NCBI GenBank assembly: GCA_000620945.1
Contig: JHZO01000006.1
Location: forward strand, 239,079-303,078
Direction: 5' to 3'
DNA: 64,000 nt
Source of the DNA: [Clostridium] viride DSM 6836
GTDB taxonomy: Bacteria > Bacillota > Clostridia > Oscillospirales > Oscillospiraceae
Shown: positions 55,648-64,000 of the stretch, in pieces
Layout: every line of letters begins with the position of its first letter
Numbering within the stretch: position 1 is the first letter of the stretch
Made by a program: the position numbers and the translations under genes
Notes under the pieces: model-generated
Databases searched by the model: none
The model's input: only the letters and a program-made list of their open reading frames with translations
What the model was told of the DNA's origin: nothing

Positions 55648-56349
55648 ATGACGGAGTACGATTTGAGAAATCTATTGGAACCGCAACAGCGAAAAGAACT
55701 GGTTCGCAAGGTTCAAGTTTATAATGCAGCGATCCAAATGGTGAAGATGAAACTGGACATCTGGAACGATGAGTTTAAACTTACCTCGACGCACAACCCC
55801 ATTCACCATGTGGAATCCCGCATCAAAACCCCGGACAGCATAGGCGCAAAGTTACGAAGGGCCAATGTACCCCTGACTTTGGAAATGGTGGAGGAGCATG
55901 TGTTGGATCTTGCGGGGGTGAGGGTTGTCTGCCGCTACATTGACGACGTGTATCACATTGCCAAGTTGATTGAACAAAGTGACATGGAAATCATTCGAAC
56001 CCGAGATTACATAAAAAACCCCAAGCCCAATGGCTATCGCAGCTACCACGTGGTGCTTCGCGTTCCGGTTCAGCTTTCGCGCAGCAATCCGTCCGTGCCG
56101 GTGGAAGTGCAGATTCGCACCATTGCCATGGACACCTGGGCCAGCCTAGAGCATGAAATCCTCTACAAGGTCAACGATGAGGAACGTGAGCTAAAGATGG
56201 CCTACCTAAAGGAATGCGCCGAAGAGTTAGCCACCATTGATCTAAAGATGCAGGCACTCTTTCGCAATGGAACAGCCATGGGATCGGCCATGCAAGGTCC
56301 ACCATTCTCCGCCCGTGAGTACGATGGCGAGCTCTTGCTCTCCCGCTAA
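55648..56349 (+). CDS. Small alarmone synthetase, RelQ-like GTP pyrophosphokinase
   Basis: Transfers pyrophosphate from ATP to GDP/GTP to make (p)ppGpp; no hydrolase domain. 233 residues. Synthetase motifs: VESRIKTPDSIGAKL (ATP site), DLAGVRVVCRYIDD, KPNGYRSYH (GTP site, catalytic Tyr) and VEVQIRTIAMDTWASLEHE. Single gene with its own promoter and terminator. Confidence 0.93.
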   Translation: MTEYDLRNLLEPQQRKELVRKVQVYNAAIQMVKMKLDIWNDEFKLTSTHNPIHHVESRIKTPDSIGAKLRRANVPLTLEMVEEHVLDLAGVRVVCRYIDDVYHIAKLIEQSDMEIIRTRDYIKNPKPNGYRSYHVVLRVPVQLSRSNPSVPVEVQIRTIAMDTWASLEHEILYKVNDEERELKMAYLKECAEELATIDLKMQALFRNGTAMGSAMQGPPFSAREYDGELLLSR

Positions 56350-56358
56350 GAACTAGAA

Positions 56359-56394
56359 AAAAGCCGTAACGAAGTGTTCTTCGTTACGGCTTTC
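56359..56394. terminator. Bidirectional terminator between relQ-like gene and livF
   Basis: AAGCCGTAACGAAG pairs with CTTCGTTACGGCTT, 4-nt loop. Confidence 0.9.
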
Positions 56395-56403
56395 TTATTT
56401 GAC

Positions 56404-57108
56404 TTAGTGACCAAGGTAAGCGCGCTTTACGTTCTCATCACGCAGAAGCTCTTTGCCGGGACCCTTTAAGGTAATGTTACCCGTTTCCAGAACATAGCCA
56501 ATGTCGGCCACGTGGAGTGCCATATTCGCATTCTGCTCGATGAGCAAAATGGTCATACCCTGCTTGTTGATCTCTTTGATGATGGAGAAGATATCCCGGA
56601 CGATCAAGGGAGCCAGACCCAAGCTGGGTTCGTCCATCATGAGAACCTTAGGACGGCTGAGAAGGGCGCGTCCCACGGCCAGCATCTGCTGCTCACCACC
56701 GGACAGTGTACCGGCCATCTGCCAGTTACGCTCCTTCAGACGGGGGAAGAGGGTGTAGACCCACTCAATGTCTTCGGCAATGCCGGCCTTGTCCTTGCGA
56801 AGGTAGGCGCCAATTTTGAGATTCTCCAGAACGGACATGTCGGGGAACACGCGACGCCCTTCGGGAACCATGACGATGCCTTCCTCAATGATCTTATTGA
56901 TGGGCATGCCCAAGAGTTGCTTACCATTGTAGGTAATGGAGCCTTGTACTGGAGTAACCAGACCGGATATGGCGCGCAGGGTGGTGGACTTGCCGGCGCC
57001 GTTGGCTCCGATGAGGGTGACAATCTTTCCTTCCGGCACTTCGAGATCAATCCCGCGTAAGGCTTTGATGCCGCCATAAGCGACATGAAGGTCGGTAATT
57101 TTAAGCAT
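56404..57108 (-). CDS. livF: Branched-chain amino-acid ABC transporter ATPase LivF
   Basis: 234 residues. Walker A GANGAGKST, signature LSGGEQQML, Walker B VLMMDEPSLGL and the family text IEQNANMAL. Last gene of livJHMGF; overlaps livG by 8 nt. Confidence 0.94.
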   Translation of the reverse strand: MLKITDLHVAYGGIKALRGIDLEVPEGKIVTLIGANGAGKSTTLRAISGLVTPVQGSITYNGKQLLGMPINKIIEEGIVMVPEGRRVFPDMSVLENLKIGAYLRKDKAGIAEDIEWVYTLFPRLKERNWQMAGTLSGGEQQMLAVGRALLSRPKVLMMDEPSLGLAPLIVRDIFSIIKEINKQGMTILLIEQNANMALHVADIGYVLETGNITLKGPGKELLRDENVKRAYLGH

Positions 57109-57949
57109 CTTCTTCCTCCTCTACGCCGAGGTAAGCGGCGATGACGTCGGGGTTATTCTGAACCTCACTGGGAATGCCCTGGGCGATGGGACGACCGAAA
57201 TCCAGCACATAGATGCGGTCGGAGATGTCCATGACGAGATCCATGTGGTGTTCAATCATCAGGATGGTAAGGCCGAACTCATCGCGAATGCGGGCAATGA
57301 ACTCGGTGAGTTCCTTGGTTTCCTGTGGGTTCATGCCTGCCGCAGGTTCATCCAGAAGCAGAAGCTTCGGGTGGGTGGCCATGGCGCGGGCAATTTCCAG
57401 TCGGCGCTGCTGGCCATAGGGAAGGCTGGTGGCGGGTTCGTTTCGGACGTCCTGCAGGTTGAGGATCTCCAAGAGATGATCCGCTTCGTCACGCATGGCC
57501 CGCTCCTCTTTGGCGTTCAGGTGCAAAGCAGCGGTAATGAGGTTGCTGGAACGGCGCATGTGTTTGGCGATCAAAACATTCTCAAAGACCGTCTGGCTTT
57601 TCCACAGGCGAATGTTCTGAAAGGTGCGGGCGATGCCCAGGTTTGTGATACGGTCAGGGGTGGGGGTTGCAACACTGGTATACTTACCGGCATTCTGCCC
57701 CTTATACATTGTTTTCATTTTGCCTTGGGGGTGATTTTCAATGACCTTTTCATCCGCAAAGTAAACGGCACCATTGGTAGGGGCATAGACCCCGGTGATT
57801 ACGTTAAAACAGGTGGTTTTACCCGCTCCGTTAGGGCCAATGATGGACACGATTTCGCCCTTGTTGACCTCAATGGACAGATTGTCAACGGCGACAACGC
57901 CACCAAACTGCATGGTAACGTTCTCCACACGAAGAATGGACTCAGACAT
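57101..57949 (-). CDS. livG: Branched-chain amino-acid ABC transporter ATPase LivG
   Basis: 282 residues from ATG 57949 behind GGGAGG. Walker A GPNGAGKTT, signature LPYGQQRRLEIARA, Walker B LLLLDEPAAGM, and MIEHHMDLVM. Contains an insert of ~25 residues before IARTFQNIRL, within the family range. Confidence 0.94.
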   Translation of the reverse strand: MSESILRVENVTMQFGGVVAVDNLSIEVNKGEIVSIIGPNGAGKTTCFNVITGVYAPTNGAVYFADEKVIENHPQGKMKTMYKGQNAGKYTSVATPTPDRITNLGIARTFQNIRLWKSQTVFENVLIAKHMRRSSNLITAALHLNAKEERAMRDEADHLLEILNLQDVRNEPATSLPYGQQRRLEIARAMATHPKLLLLDEPAAGMNPQETKELTEFIARIRDEFGLTILMIEHHMDLVMDISDRIYVLDFGRPIAQGIPSEVQNNPDVIAAYLGVEEEEDA

Positions 57950-59318
57950 CGTTGGCACCTCCCTTCAAGGATTTGCCTGTGCCGCGCTTGCCACACAGCC
58001 AGTGGTACAGATTTTGACCGGATCGACCAATGTCACGAATCAGGTCGGGCAGTTCCTTGGTTCCCATGATGCCGCGGCTGAAGAAGAGCACAACGGTCAT
58101 GATGACAACGGCGAACACGACGGAGCGGAAGCCGTTGCGCAGGAGTGGCATCTGATAGCCGCCCATGAACTGGAACCATAAGAGCCAGCCAAGGAGCAAC
58201 ACGTCGGCAATGCCGGTAAGCAGGTAGACTCGCTTCCTCTTTTTCGGAGAGGCATGGCGGTTGCGGAAGTAGGTCAGCAGGCTAATGGCAGCGATGATGG
58301 CAATTGCCACAACGATAAACTGAATTTTCGCCGGGGGAGTTAAGAACATTTCGTTATCTAAGAAACGCAGCCACCATTCGGAGCAAGCTACGAAGAGGAA
58401 GGCACTGAAGATACTGCCGGTCAAGGAGCCGATGCCGCCGATGACCACGATCAGCAGAATTTCATAGGTCATGCCGGATGTAAAGTTCTTTGCCTGAACG
58501 GTACTCATGAACATAGCCAGCATGCCGCCGCCGATGCCGGCGAAGAAGGAACTGATGACAAAGGAGAGCATCTTATGGCGAGCCAGGTTAATGCCCATGG
58601 CTTCTGCGGACACCTCGTCGTCGCGAATGGCCTTAAAAGCACGGCCATAGGTGGAGTTCACCAGCATGAAAATCAGGGCAATGCAGATGCCTGCAATGAT
58701 AAAGGCAGAGGTCGTGGAAAAGTAAATGCTGACCGGAGCCGAGGGGTCTCCTCCCTGACGGATATTCATGCTATCAAAGTTGGGGAACAAGCGCAGGGCG
58801 TTGGAACCGTTGGTAATGGGTCCTAGGAAGCCCCACTGGAAGATGGCTCGAATGATTTCTGCAAAGCCTAGAGTCGCAATGGCTAGGTAATCGCTCTTTA
58901 GGCGCAGGACGGGAAGGCCAATCAGCCAAGCAAAGATGGCTGCCACGATGCCACCAAGGATCAGAGCAATAAAGAAGGGAAGGGTGTGCTGGATGATGCC
59001 GCCATCATAGTACTGATAGACGCTGTGACGAACCTCCACCGGAATGGTGAAAATGGAATAGACGTAGGCGCCAATCAGCATGAAGCCGGCTTGGCCTAGG
59101 GAAAATAGACCGGTAAAGCCGTTGAGAAGGTTCATGGAGGCAGCAACCAGAGCATAGGTTGCGCCCTTTTTCAGAACGGAAAAGAGCATGGAACCGGGGG
59201 AGACCACCTGCTCTAAGACGAATACGAGAAGGTATATGGCGACAATGATGCAGCCAGTGATGATCTCGGGGACCCGGCTTCTGGCAGCTTGTTTTGATAA
59301 CGGACTGCTTGTTTTCAT
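57942..59318 (-). CDS. livM: Branched-chain amino-acid ABC permease LivM (extended)
   Basis: 458 residues, about 100 more than typical LivM. Core: FSLGQAGFMLIGAYVY, LRLKSDYLAIATLGFAEI and the closing VVIGGIGSLTGSI. After that, an extra ~90-residue segment with about two membrane helices and a basic loop (RNRHASPKKRKRVYLL) comes before the usual last helix (VIMTVVLFFSRGIMG). Overlaps livG by 8 nt. Confidence 0.9.
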   Translation of the reverse strand: MKTSSPLSKQAARSRVPEIITGCIIVAIYLLVFVLEQVVSPGSMLFSVLKKGATYALVAASMNLLNGFTGLFSLGQAGFMLIGAYVYSIFTIPVEVRHSVYQYYDGGIIQHTLPFFIALILGGIVAAIFAWLIGLPVLRLKSDYLAIATLGFAEIIRAIFQWGFLGPITNGSNALRLFPNFDSMNIRQGGDPSAPVSIYFSTTSAFIIAGICIALIFMLVNSTYGRAFKAIRDDEVSAEAMGINLARHKMLSFVISSFFAGIGGGMLAMFMSTVQAKNFTSGMTYEILLIVVIGGIGSLTGSIFSAFLFVACSEWWLRFLDNEMFLTPPAKIQFIVVAIAIIAAISLLTYFRNRHASPKKRKRVYLLTGIADVLLLGWLLWFQFMGGYQMPLLRNGFRSVVFAVVIMTVVLFFSRGIMGTKELPDLIRDIGRSGQNLYHWLCGKRGTGKSLKGGANDV

Positions 59319-59329
59319 GACGGACCTCC

Positions 59330-60247
59330 TTAAACCTTGTCCGTGACCTTCTCACCAAAGATGCCAGTGGGTTTCACCACAAGGATCACGATAAGAAGGG
59401 CAAAGGTAAACGCGTCGGAGAAGGTGGTAAGACCCAGACCTTGCTGAATGATACCAGTTTGTATCAAAATCGAGTCCAGACCCTTAATCAAGTTTTCACA
59501 AATACCAATGGTAAAGGCACCGATCACCGCACCCGGGATCGAACCGATTCCACCAAACACGGCGGCCACGAAGGCCTTCAGACCCGGCATGGCACCGGAG
59601 GTGGGGATGACCGTGGTATAGTTAGAGAAGTAAAGCAGGGAAGCCACCGCCGCTAGGAAGGAACCAATGATAAAGGTAAAGCTGATGACGGAGTTGATCT
59701 TGATGCCCATCAGCTGGCTGGTTTCATAGTCCGTAGCTACGGAACGCATGGCCATACCGATTTTTGTGTTCTTAATGAGCCATACTAAGACTACCACCAA
59801 TACGACAGTGAGAATGGGGGTAACCAAAGTAACGCGCTTGGTGGTTGCGCCAAAAATCGACACTGATTCGGTAAAGAAAGGGATGTTAGGGTACATCTGA
59901 TTCATACCGCCTGTGATGTAAAGCGCGAGGTTTTGCAGTAAGTAGCTCACCCCGATGGCCGAAATCATGATGGACATACGGGGAGCGGAACGTAAGGGGC
60001 TGTACGCCGCACGTTCAATGATAAAGCCAATGGTAACGGTGATGGCCAAGACCAGCGGAATGACCACATAGATGGGCAAGCTGGCCGAGAGATAGACCAT
60101 AACCAGGCCGGCGACCATAAAGACGTCGCCGTGGGCAAAGTTAATGAGACGCAAGATGCCATACACCATGGTATAACCAATGGCGATGAGGGCATATTGG
60201 CCACCGACTGAAATGCCCGAAAGCAGATAAGGTAACACGGTCTGCAT
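59330..60247 (-). CDS. livH: Branched-chain amino-acid ABC permease LivH
   Basis: 305 residues, about eight membrane segments. Motifs: ALIAIGYTMVYGILRLINFAHG at the N-terminus (shown here in part), and FGGIGSIPGAVIGAF near the C-terminus. GGAGG ribosome site; 11 nt before livM. Confidence 0.94.
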   Translation of the reverse strand: MQTVLPYLLSGISVGGQYALIAIGYTMVYGILRLINFAHGDVFMVAGLVMVYLSASLPIYVVIPLVLAITVTIGFIIERAAYSPLRSAPRMSIMISAIGVSYLLQNLALYITGGMNQMYPNIPFFTESVSIFGATTKRVTLVTPILTVVLVVVLVWLIKNTKIGMAMRSVATDYETSQLMGIKINSVISFTFIIGSFLAAVASLLYFSNYTTVIPTSGAMPGLKAFVAAVFGGIGSIPGAVIGAFTIGICENLIKGLDSILIQTGIIQQGLGLTTFSDAFTFALLIVILVVKPTGIFGEKVTDKV

Positions 60248-60293
60248 GAGAGGGCCTCCTTTAATTAGATCAGAAAAAATTTGGTTTCACTGT

Positions 60294-60395
60294 CTTGAAA
60301 GGGGAGAAGAAGCTCTTCCCTTTCAAGGCAGCGAAAGACAAGAAGAAACTGGAAAACACCATTCAAGAGATGGCGGGGGCAAGAGCCCCCGCCAT
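60294..60395 (-). other. Two hairpins between livJ and livH
   Basis: ATGGCGGGGGC / GCCCCCGCCAT (60370-60380, 60385-60395), 11 bp with a 4-nt loop, and CTTGAAAGGG / CCCTTTCAAG (60294-60303, 60318-60327). Neither has a T run next to it, so I read them as mRNA-stabilising or partial-stop structures that keep the binding protein in excess over the permease. Confidence 0.55.
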
Positions 60396-60434
60396 GGGAA
60401 AGCAATTGAGCCAATGGGTACAACAAAGAGTCGA

Positions 60435-61631
60435 TTAGTCGACGCTCTGCTCCTTCTCGAAGTCCCAAACGCCGGTTTCGGTGTTCACGGTCTTGATATA
60501 AGCGGTCTTACGAACAGCATCGCCATTGACGGTGTCAAATGCGATCTGGCCGGTCACGCCGGGATAAGACACCTTCCAAATGGCATCGTTGATGGCCTTG
60601 GAGTCGGTGGAACCAGCAGCCTTGATGGCTTCCAGTGCAACGTAGTAAGCGTCATAACCCATTGCAGAAACAGCAGAGATCATGTCGTTGCCACCGTTGT
60701 TGTTGAGGTTGGTGGAGTTGCTGTTGAGGAAAGTCTTAAAGCCGGAGTCGAACTCAGGGTTGCCGCCTTCCTGATAGAAGGTGGAAACATAGATCTGAAC
60801 GGCCTTGCCCTTTGCAGCTTCAACAACCTTGTTGCTGTCCCAGGTATCGCCAGCCATGATGGGCTTGGCAAGACCCTGAGCGGCAGCCTGATCAATGATC
60901 TGGGTTGCATAGCTGATGGAGCAGGGAGCAAAGATAACATCAGCACCAGCGTTCTTGGCGTTGGTGATGTAGGAGGTGAAGTCGGAGGTGCCGCTGGGGA
61001 AGGTTTCGCTGGTGACGGTGCCACCCAGCTTCTGGAATGCGTCGGTGAAGTAGTTCACAAGGCCCACGTCATAGTCGTTGCCGAGCTCGGCCAGGCAGTA
61101 AGCCTTCTTGGCCTGGAACTTCTCGGTTGCGAACTTAGCCTGTACGGTGCCCTGGAAGGGATCCAGGAAGCAAATACGGAAGTAGTGGGTATTGCCCTGG
61201 GTTACCTGGGGATTGGTGCAAGAGATGCCGATGGCTGCGATGCCTGCATTCTTAAAGATGTCGGAACCAGCCATGGAAACACCGGAACCATAGGAGCCGA
61301 GCACCACGGAGACGCCCTTGGAAACCAGCTGCTGAGCAGCGGTGGGAGCCTTATCGGTGGAAGAACCGTTGTCTGCATAGACCAGCTCAACCTTGTAGGA
61401 TTCGCCGCCGATGTCCACGGTGGGGGTCAGGCTGTTTGCATACTGAATGCCGAGGGTCTCCTGCTTGCCGCCTGCACCGGAGTCACCGGTCGAAGGCTCA
61501 AACACACCGATGTGTACGACTTTTGCGTTGGGATCGGTGGTAGCGGGGGGAGGGGTCTGTCCGCCGCCGCAGCCGGCGAGGAGTGCGAGCATCAGGGTGC
61601 TGGAGAGAAGCAAAGCTAAAACCTTTTTCAT
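60435..61631 (-). CDS. livJ: Branched-chain amino-acid ABC substrate-binding lipoprotein
   Basis: 398 residues. Lipoprotein signal: LLSSTLMLALLAGC with the lipobox cysteine at residue 21, then a Pro/Thr linker. Periplasmic-binding type-1 fold with VHIGVFEPSTGDSG and VVLGSYGSGVSMA. Binds Leu/Ile/Val or related amino acids; exact ligand not certain. First gene of the operon with a strong promoter. Confidence 0.9.
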   Translation of the reverse strand: MKKVLALLLSSTLMLALLAGCGGGQTPPPATTDPNAKVVHIGVFEPSTGDSGAGGKQETLGIQYANSLTPTVDIGGESYKVELVYADNGSSTDKAPTAAQQLVSKGVSVVLGSYGSGVSMAGSDIFKNAGIAAIGISCTNPQVTQGNTHYFRICFLDPFQGTVQAKFATEKFQAKKAYCLAELGNDYDVGLVNYFTDAFQKLGGTVTSETFPSGTSDFTSYITNAKNAGADVIFAPCSISYATQIIDQAAAQGLAKPIMAGDTWDSNKVVEAAKGKAVQIYVSTFYQEGGNPEFDSGFKTFLNSNSTNLNNNGGNDMISAVSAMGYDAYYVALEAIKAAGSTDSKAINDAIWKVSYPGVTGQIAFDTVNGDAVRKTAYIKTVNTETGVWDFEKEQSVD

Positions 61632-61684
61632 TGTAATCCTCCTATTTCATTACTTGCCCGGCAAGGACCGGGCCGAAGTGTCCG

Positions 61685-61712
61685 CCGCAAGCGGACATGC
61701 GTCCACTTGCGG
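61685..61712 (-). other. Hairpin in the livJ leader
   Basis: CCGCAAGCGGAC and GTCCACTTGCGG form a 12-bp stem with one mismatch and loop ATGC, in the untranslated leader. No known riboswitch recognised. Confidence 0.45.
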
Positions 61713-61723
61713 AATCCGTAAAT

Positions 61724-61752
61724 ATTATACCGGATTAGTACTCAAAAAGCAA
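61724..61752 (-). promoter_or_regulatory. Promoter of the liv operon
   Basis: Minus strand TTGCTT, 17 nt, TATAAT. Confidence 0.75.
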
Positions 61753-61806
61753 GCTGGAAGAGACGAATTGAACAGAATTTCTTTTGGAAATGCAAGTTGG
61801 CAGTTC

Positions 61807-61835
61807 TTGTGTTTCATGAACAAACTTGGTATAAT
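61807..61835 (+). promoter_or_regulatory. Promoter of the CDF-thioesterase genes
   Basis: TTGTGT, 17 nt, TATAAT, 64 nt before the start codon. Confidence 0.75.
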
Positions 61836-61899
61836 AATCACTTATGTTTAAGAGCGAGCTTTCGCATGTAGATGGCTCGGGAGAAAGGGAGCGAGAGGA

Positions 61900-63135
61900 A
61901 TGACCGAATTGCTGATTCGACTCTTTGTGCCGAATCGAGAAGAAACAACGGATCCTGCGGTGCGCGGCCGATATGGCACGGTAGCAGGGCTTGTAGGAAT
62001 CGCATGCAATTTATTGCTTTTTATAGGAAAAGTCATCATCGGCTTGCTCTCGGCAAGCATTTCGATTGTGGCGGATGCGGTAAACAACCTTTCGGATGCT
62101 GCCTCCTCCATTATGACACTCATGGGCTTCCGTTTGGCCAGCAAACCGGCCGATGCAGAGCATCCCTATGGGCATGCACGCTTTGAATACCTGTCTGGTC
62201 TTGGAGTGGCAGCCTTAATCCTTATGATTGGCTTTCAAATGGTGAAAAGCTCGGTGGGAAAAATTCTGCACCCGGAACCCGTTAGCTTTTCATGGGCCCT
62301 CTGTGCTGTGTTGATCGTTTCCATTGGCCTGAAGCTATGGATGGCTCATTTTAACCGAACGATTGGTAAGCGCATCGGCAGCACCACCTTGGAGGCAACC
62401 GCGGCGGATAGCCGGAACGATGTCATCAGTACCAGTGGTGTGCTGGTGTCGGCTGTCATTGCGCACTTTTCTGGTTTGCAGCTGGATGGCTACGTTGGGC
62501 TTGCTGTTGCGCTCTTCATTATATATAGTGGTATCGGCATCGGCAAAGAGACCCTTCGTCCCTTGATTGGTTCTCCCACGGATCCAGAGCTCCTAGATTG
62601 GCTTCGCCGAGAGACGATGGACTATCATCCCTGTATTTTGGGAGTACACGATATTATTGTACACGATTACGGCCCTGGTCGCCGATTCGCCAGCCTGCAT
62701 GCGGAGATCCCCCATACGGAGGATGTGCTTCTGGCCCATGAAGTATTAGATGGTGTGGAGCGAATGTTTCGTTTGCAGCACGGGATTGAGTTAGTCATTC
62801 ATTATGATCCGGTGGTGACGGACGATGAAGAGCTCAATGCCATGCGCAAAACCATGTTGCATACGTTGGAGAGCATCGATGAAAGTCTGGGGGCCCATGA
62901 TTTTCGTTTGGTGCGTGGAAAAGGGCAGACCAATCTCATTTTTGACGTGGTTCTCCCTTACCATTTTTCAAAGCGGGAAGAGGAGGTTCTCACGCGCTTA
63001 GAGCAGGCAGCCAAGTCCATCGATGACACAGTTCACACGATTGTCACCTGTGACTATCATGGTTTGCGTCCCGATTTCGGACGAAAGCCAAAGCAAGAGG
63101 AAGGAGAGGTAGAGCAAGATGAATCGATATCGTAG
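61900..63135 (+). CDS. Cation diffusion facilitator transporter
   Basis: 411 residues. Six-helix CDF membrane part ~25-215 with metal residues in SIVADAVNNLSDAASS (DxxxD type, helix II) and ATAADSRNDVIS (helix V), and HPYGHARFEYL after helix II. The cytosolic C-terminal domain is long (~190 residues), suggesting two tandem dimerisation units. Exports a divalent metal such as Zn2+ or Mn2+; the NxxxD/DxxxD pattern leans towards Mn-type but is not decisive. Confidence 0.9.
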   Translation: MTELLIRLFVPNREETTDPAVRGRYGTVAGLVGIACNLLLFIGKVIIGLLSASISIVADAVNNLSDAASSIMTLMGFRLASKPADAEHPYGHARFEYLSGLGVAALILMIGFQMVKSSVGKILHPEPVSFSWALCAVLIVSIGLKLWMAHFNRTIGKRIGSTTLEATAADSRNDVISTSGVLVSAVIAHFSGLQLDGYVGLAVALFIIYSGIGIGKETLRPLIGSPTDPELLDWLRRETMDYHPCILGVHDIIVHDYGPGRRFASLHAEIPHTEDVLLAHEVLDGVERMFRLQHGIELVIHYDPVVTDDEELNAMRKTMLHTLESIDESLGAHDFRLVRGKGQTNLIFDVVLPYHFSKREEEVLTRLEQAAKSIDDTVHTIVTCDYHGLRPDFGRKPKQEEGEVEQDESIS

Positions 63136-63538
63136 AACTGTTCATTACTATGAAACGGATCAGATGGGGATTGTACACCATTCAAACTATATCCGTTTCT
63201 TTGAAGAAGCACGGATGGACTACTGGGAGAAAATCGGCCTAGACTATCACCATATGGAGGAGAACGGGGTGCTGGTGCCGGTACTTTCCTGTAGCTGTCG
63301 CTATAAAAAGCCCTTGCGCTTCCCACAGACCTTTACGGTTGAGGTGAACCTGGAGGAGTTTAACGGTGTGCGCTTTCGCGTTTCCTATCGGATTTTGGTT
63401 GATGGGGACAAGGTGCCCCTTGCCTATGGGGAAACGGAACACTGCTTTGCGGATCAAAACATGCACCCCATTCGCGTGGAAAAACACTACCCTCAAATCT
63501 TGGAGAAGATAGAAGCCATTGCCCCCAAAAAGGGCTAG
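63119..63538 (+). CDS. Hotdog-fold acyl-CoA thioesterase (YbgC/FadM-like)
   Basis: 139 residues, single 4HBT domain. Active-site text YETDQMGIVHHSNYIRFFEE (Asp and Tyr/His positions as in YbgC). Overlaps the CDF gene by 17 nt. Hydrolyses an acyl-CoA; natural substrate unknown. Confidence 0.88.
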   Translation: MNRYRRTVHYYETDQMGIVHHSNYIRFFEEARMDYWEKIGLDYHHMEENGVLVPVLSCSCRYKKPLRFPQTFTVEVNLEEFNGVRFRVSYRILVDGDKVPLAYGETEHCFADQNMHPIRVEKHYPQILEKIEAIAPKKG

Positions 63539-63582
63539 CAAAAGGAAAAAGCGAAAAACACAAAAAAGAATCTAAAAAAGTG

Positions 63583-63611
63583 TTGACAGAAAGAATAAAC
63601 TGTGTTAATCT
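63583..63611 (+). promoter_or_regulatory. rRNA operon promoter
   Basis: TTGACA, 17 nt, TAATCT. Confidence 0.85.
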
Positions 63612-63850
63612 AAGATTCCACCGGCGATGAGCCAACGCGAAAGCCGGTCTGCACCTTGTAAATTAAACAATGAACAAGAAACGAACAAGCACCAGAAACG
63701 GACTTGTCGTGCACCTCCCCCCGGGGGAGTACGACAATAAGAAGTCGGTGAAGATAGCGCCAGCTACTTCACTAGACTATAAATTTCTTTGAAGCTTAAG
63801 GTTTAAGTTTCAGTAGGATGATTTAAACAGCTTGGCTGTATAAATACCAT
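63612..63850 (+). other. rRNA leader region
   Basis: About 240 nt between promoter and 16S. Contains an imperfect hairpin TTGTCGTGC... with CTCCCCCCGGGGGAG and TACGACAA (63706-63737). No gene. Probably includes RNase III and antitermination signals, which I could not pin down. Confidence 0.6.

Positions 63851-64000
<150 letters not shown>

Noticed and set aside
60246..61619. 457-codon open frame opposite livJ
   Set aside because: Shadow of the highly biased livJ gene; no start signals.

Overview
The window is about 64 kb of a Gram-positive anaerobe, most likely a member of the Oscillospiraceae (Clostridia). The 16S rRNA start at the right edge carries the GGATGAACGCTGGCGGCGTG opening and the phrase GTGGCGGACGGGTGAGTAACGCGTGAGTAACC, which I associate with that family. 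Strong Shine-Dalgarno sites, T-box control, SLH wall anchoring, VanW/YoaR, EFR1 ferredoxin and RelQ-type proteins fit. There is no integrase, transposase, insertion sequence or CRISPR array.

Layout. 1-1.2 kb: start of a TrkA potassium regulator (cut by the edge), then a MATE exporter. 2.8-10.8 kb: arginine operon argGHCJBDF on the minus strand behind two ArgR boxes; its argD product lacks the PLP lysine. 11-23 kb: mixed region with a GNAT acetyltransferase, a sirtuin without its catalytic histidine, a PAS-GGDEF-GAF protein, a chemoreceptor, an NlpC/P60 wall hydrolase, a three-gene phage-tail-like cassette, a degenerate hexokinase-fold protein, a zinc-ribbon/BIG2 membrane protein, an HD hydrolase and a sigma-region-4-like pair. 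23.5 kb: tRNA-Thr and tRNA-Tyr. 23.9-32.3 kb: complete common aromatic plus Phe/Tyr operon (aroF-tyrA-aroB-aroA-aroC-pheA-aroEK-aroQ) behind a leader peptide packed with Phe, Tyr and Trp codons and a classic terminator/antiterminator. 32.3-39.8 kb: complete histidine operon (hisZGDCBHAF-IE). 39.9-44.8 kb: T-box-controlled leuACDB on the plus strand. 44.9-56.4 kb: EFR1 flavo-ferredoxin, VanW protein, DUF975 membrane protein, a regulator-pepV-chromate transporter pair operon, secG, an SLH-anchored phosphodiester glycosidase and a small alarmone synthetase. 56.4-61.8 kb: livJHMGF branched-chain amino-acid ABC transporter. 61.9-63.5 kb: cation diffusion facilitator and a hotdog thioesterase. 63.6 kb onward: rRNA promoter, leader and 16S start.

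How it works together. Four amino-acid pathways (Arg, Phe/Tyr/Trp precursor, His, Leu) plus a branched-chain amino-acid importer are packed in one region, each with a different visible control: ArgR boxes for arg, ribosome-mediated attenuation for aro, a plain promoter for his, and a T-box for leu. His and aro are read in the same direction with no visible terminator between them.

The most unusual points are the aromatic leader-peptide attenuator ahead of an eight-gene aro operon, and three intact genes whose products have lost textbook catalytic residues (ArgD-like, Sir2-like and hexokinase-like).
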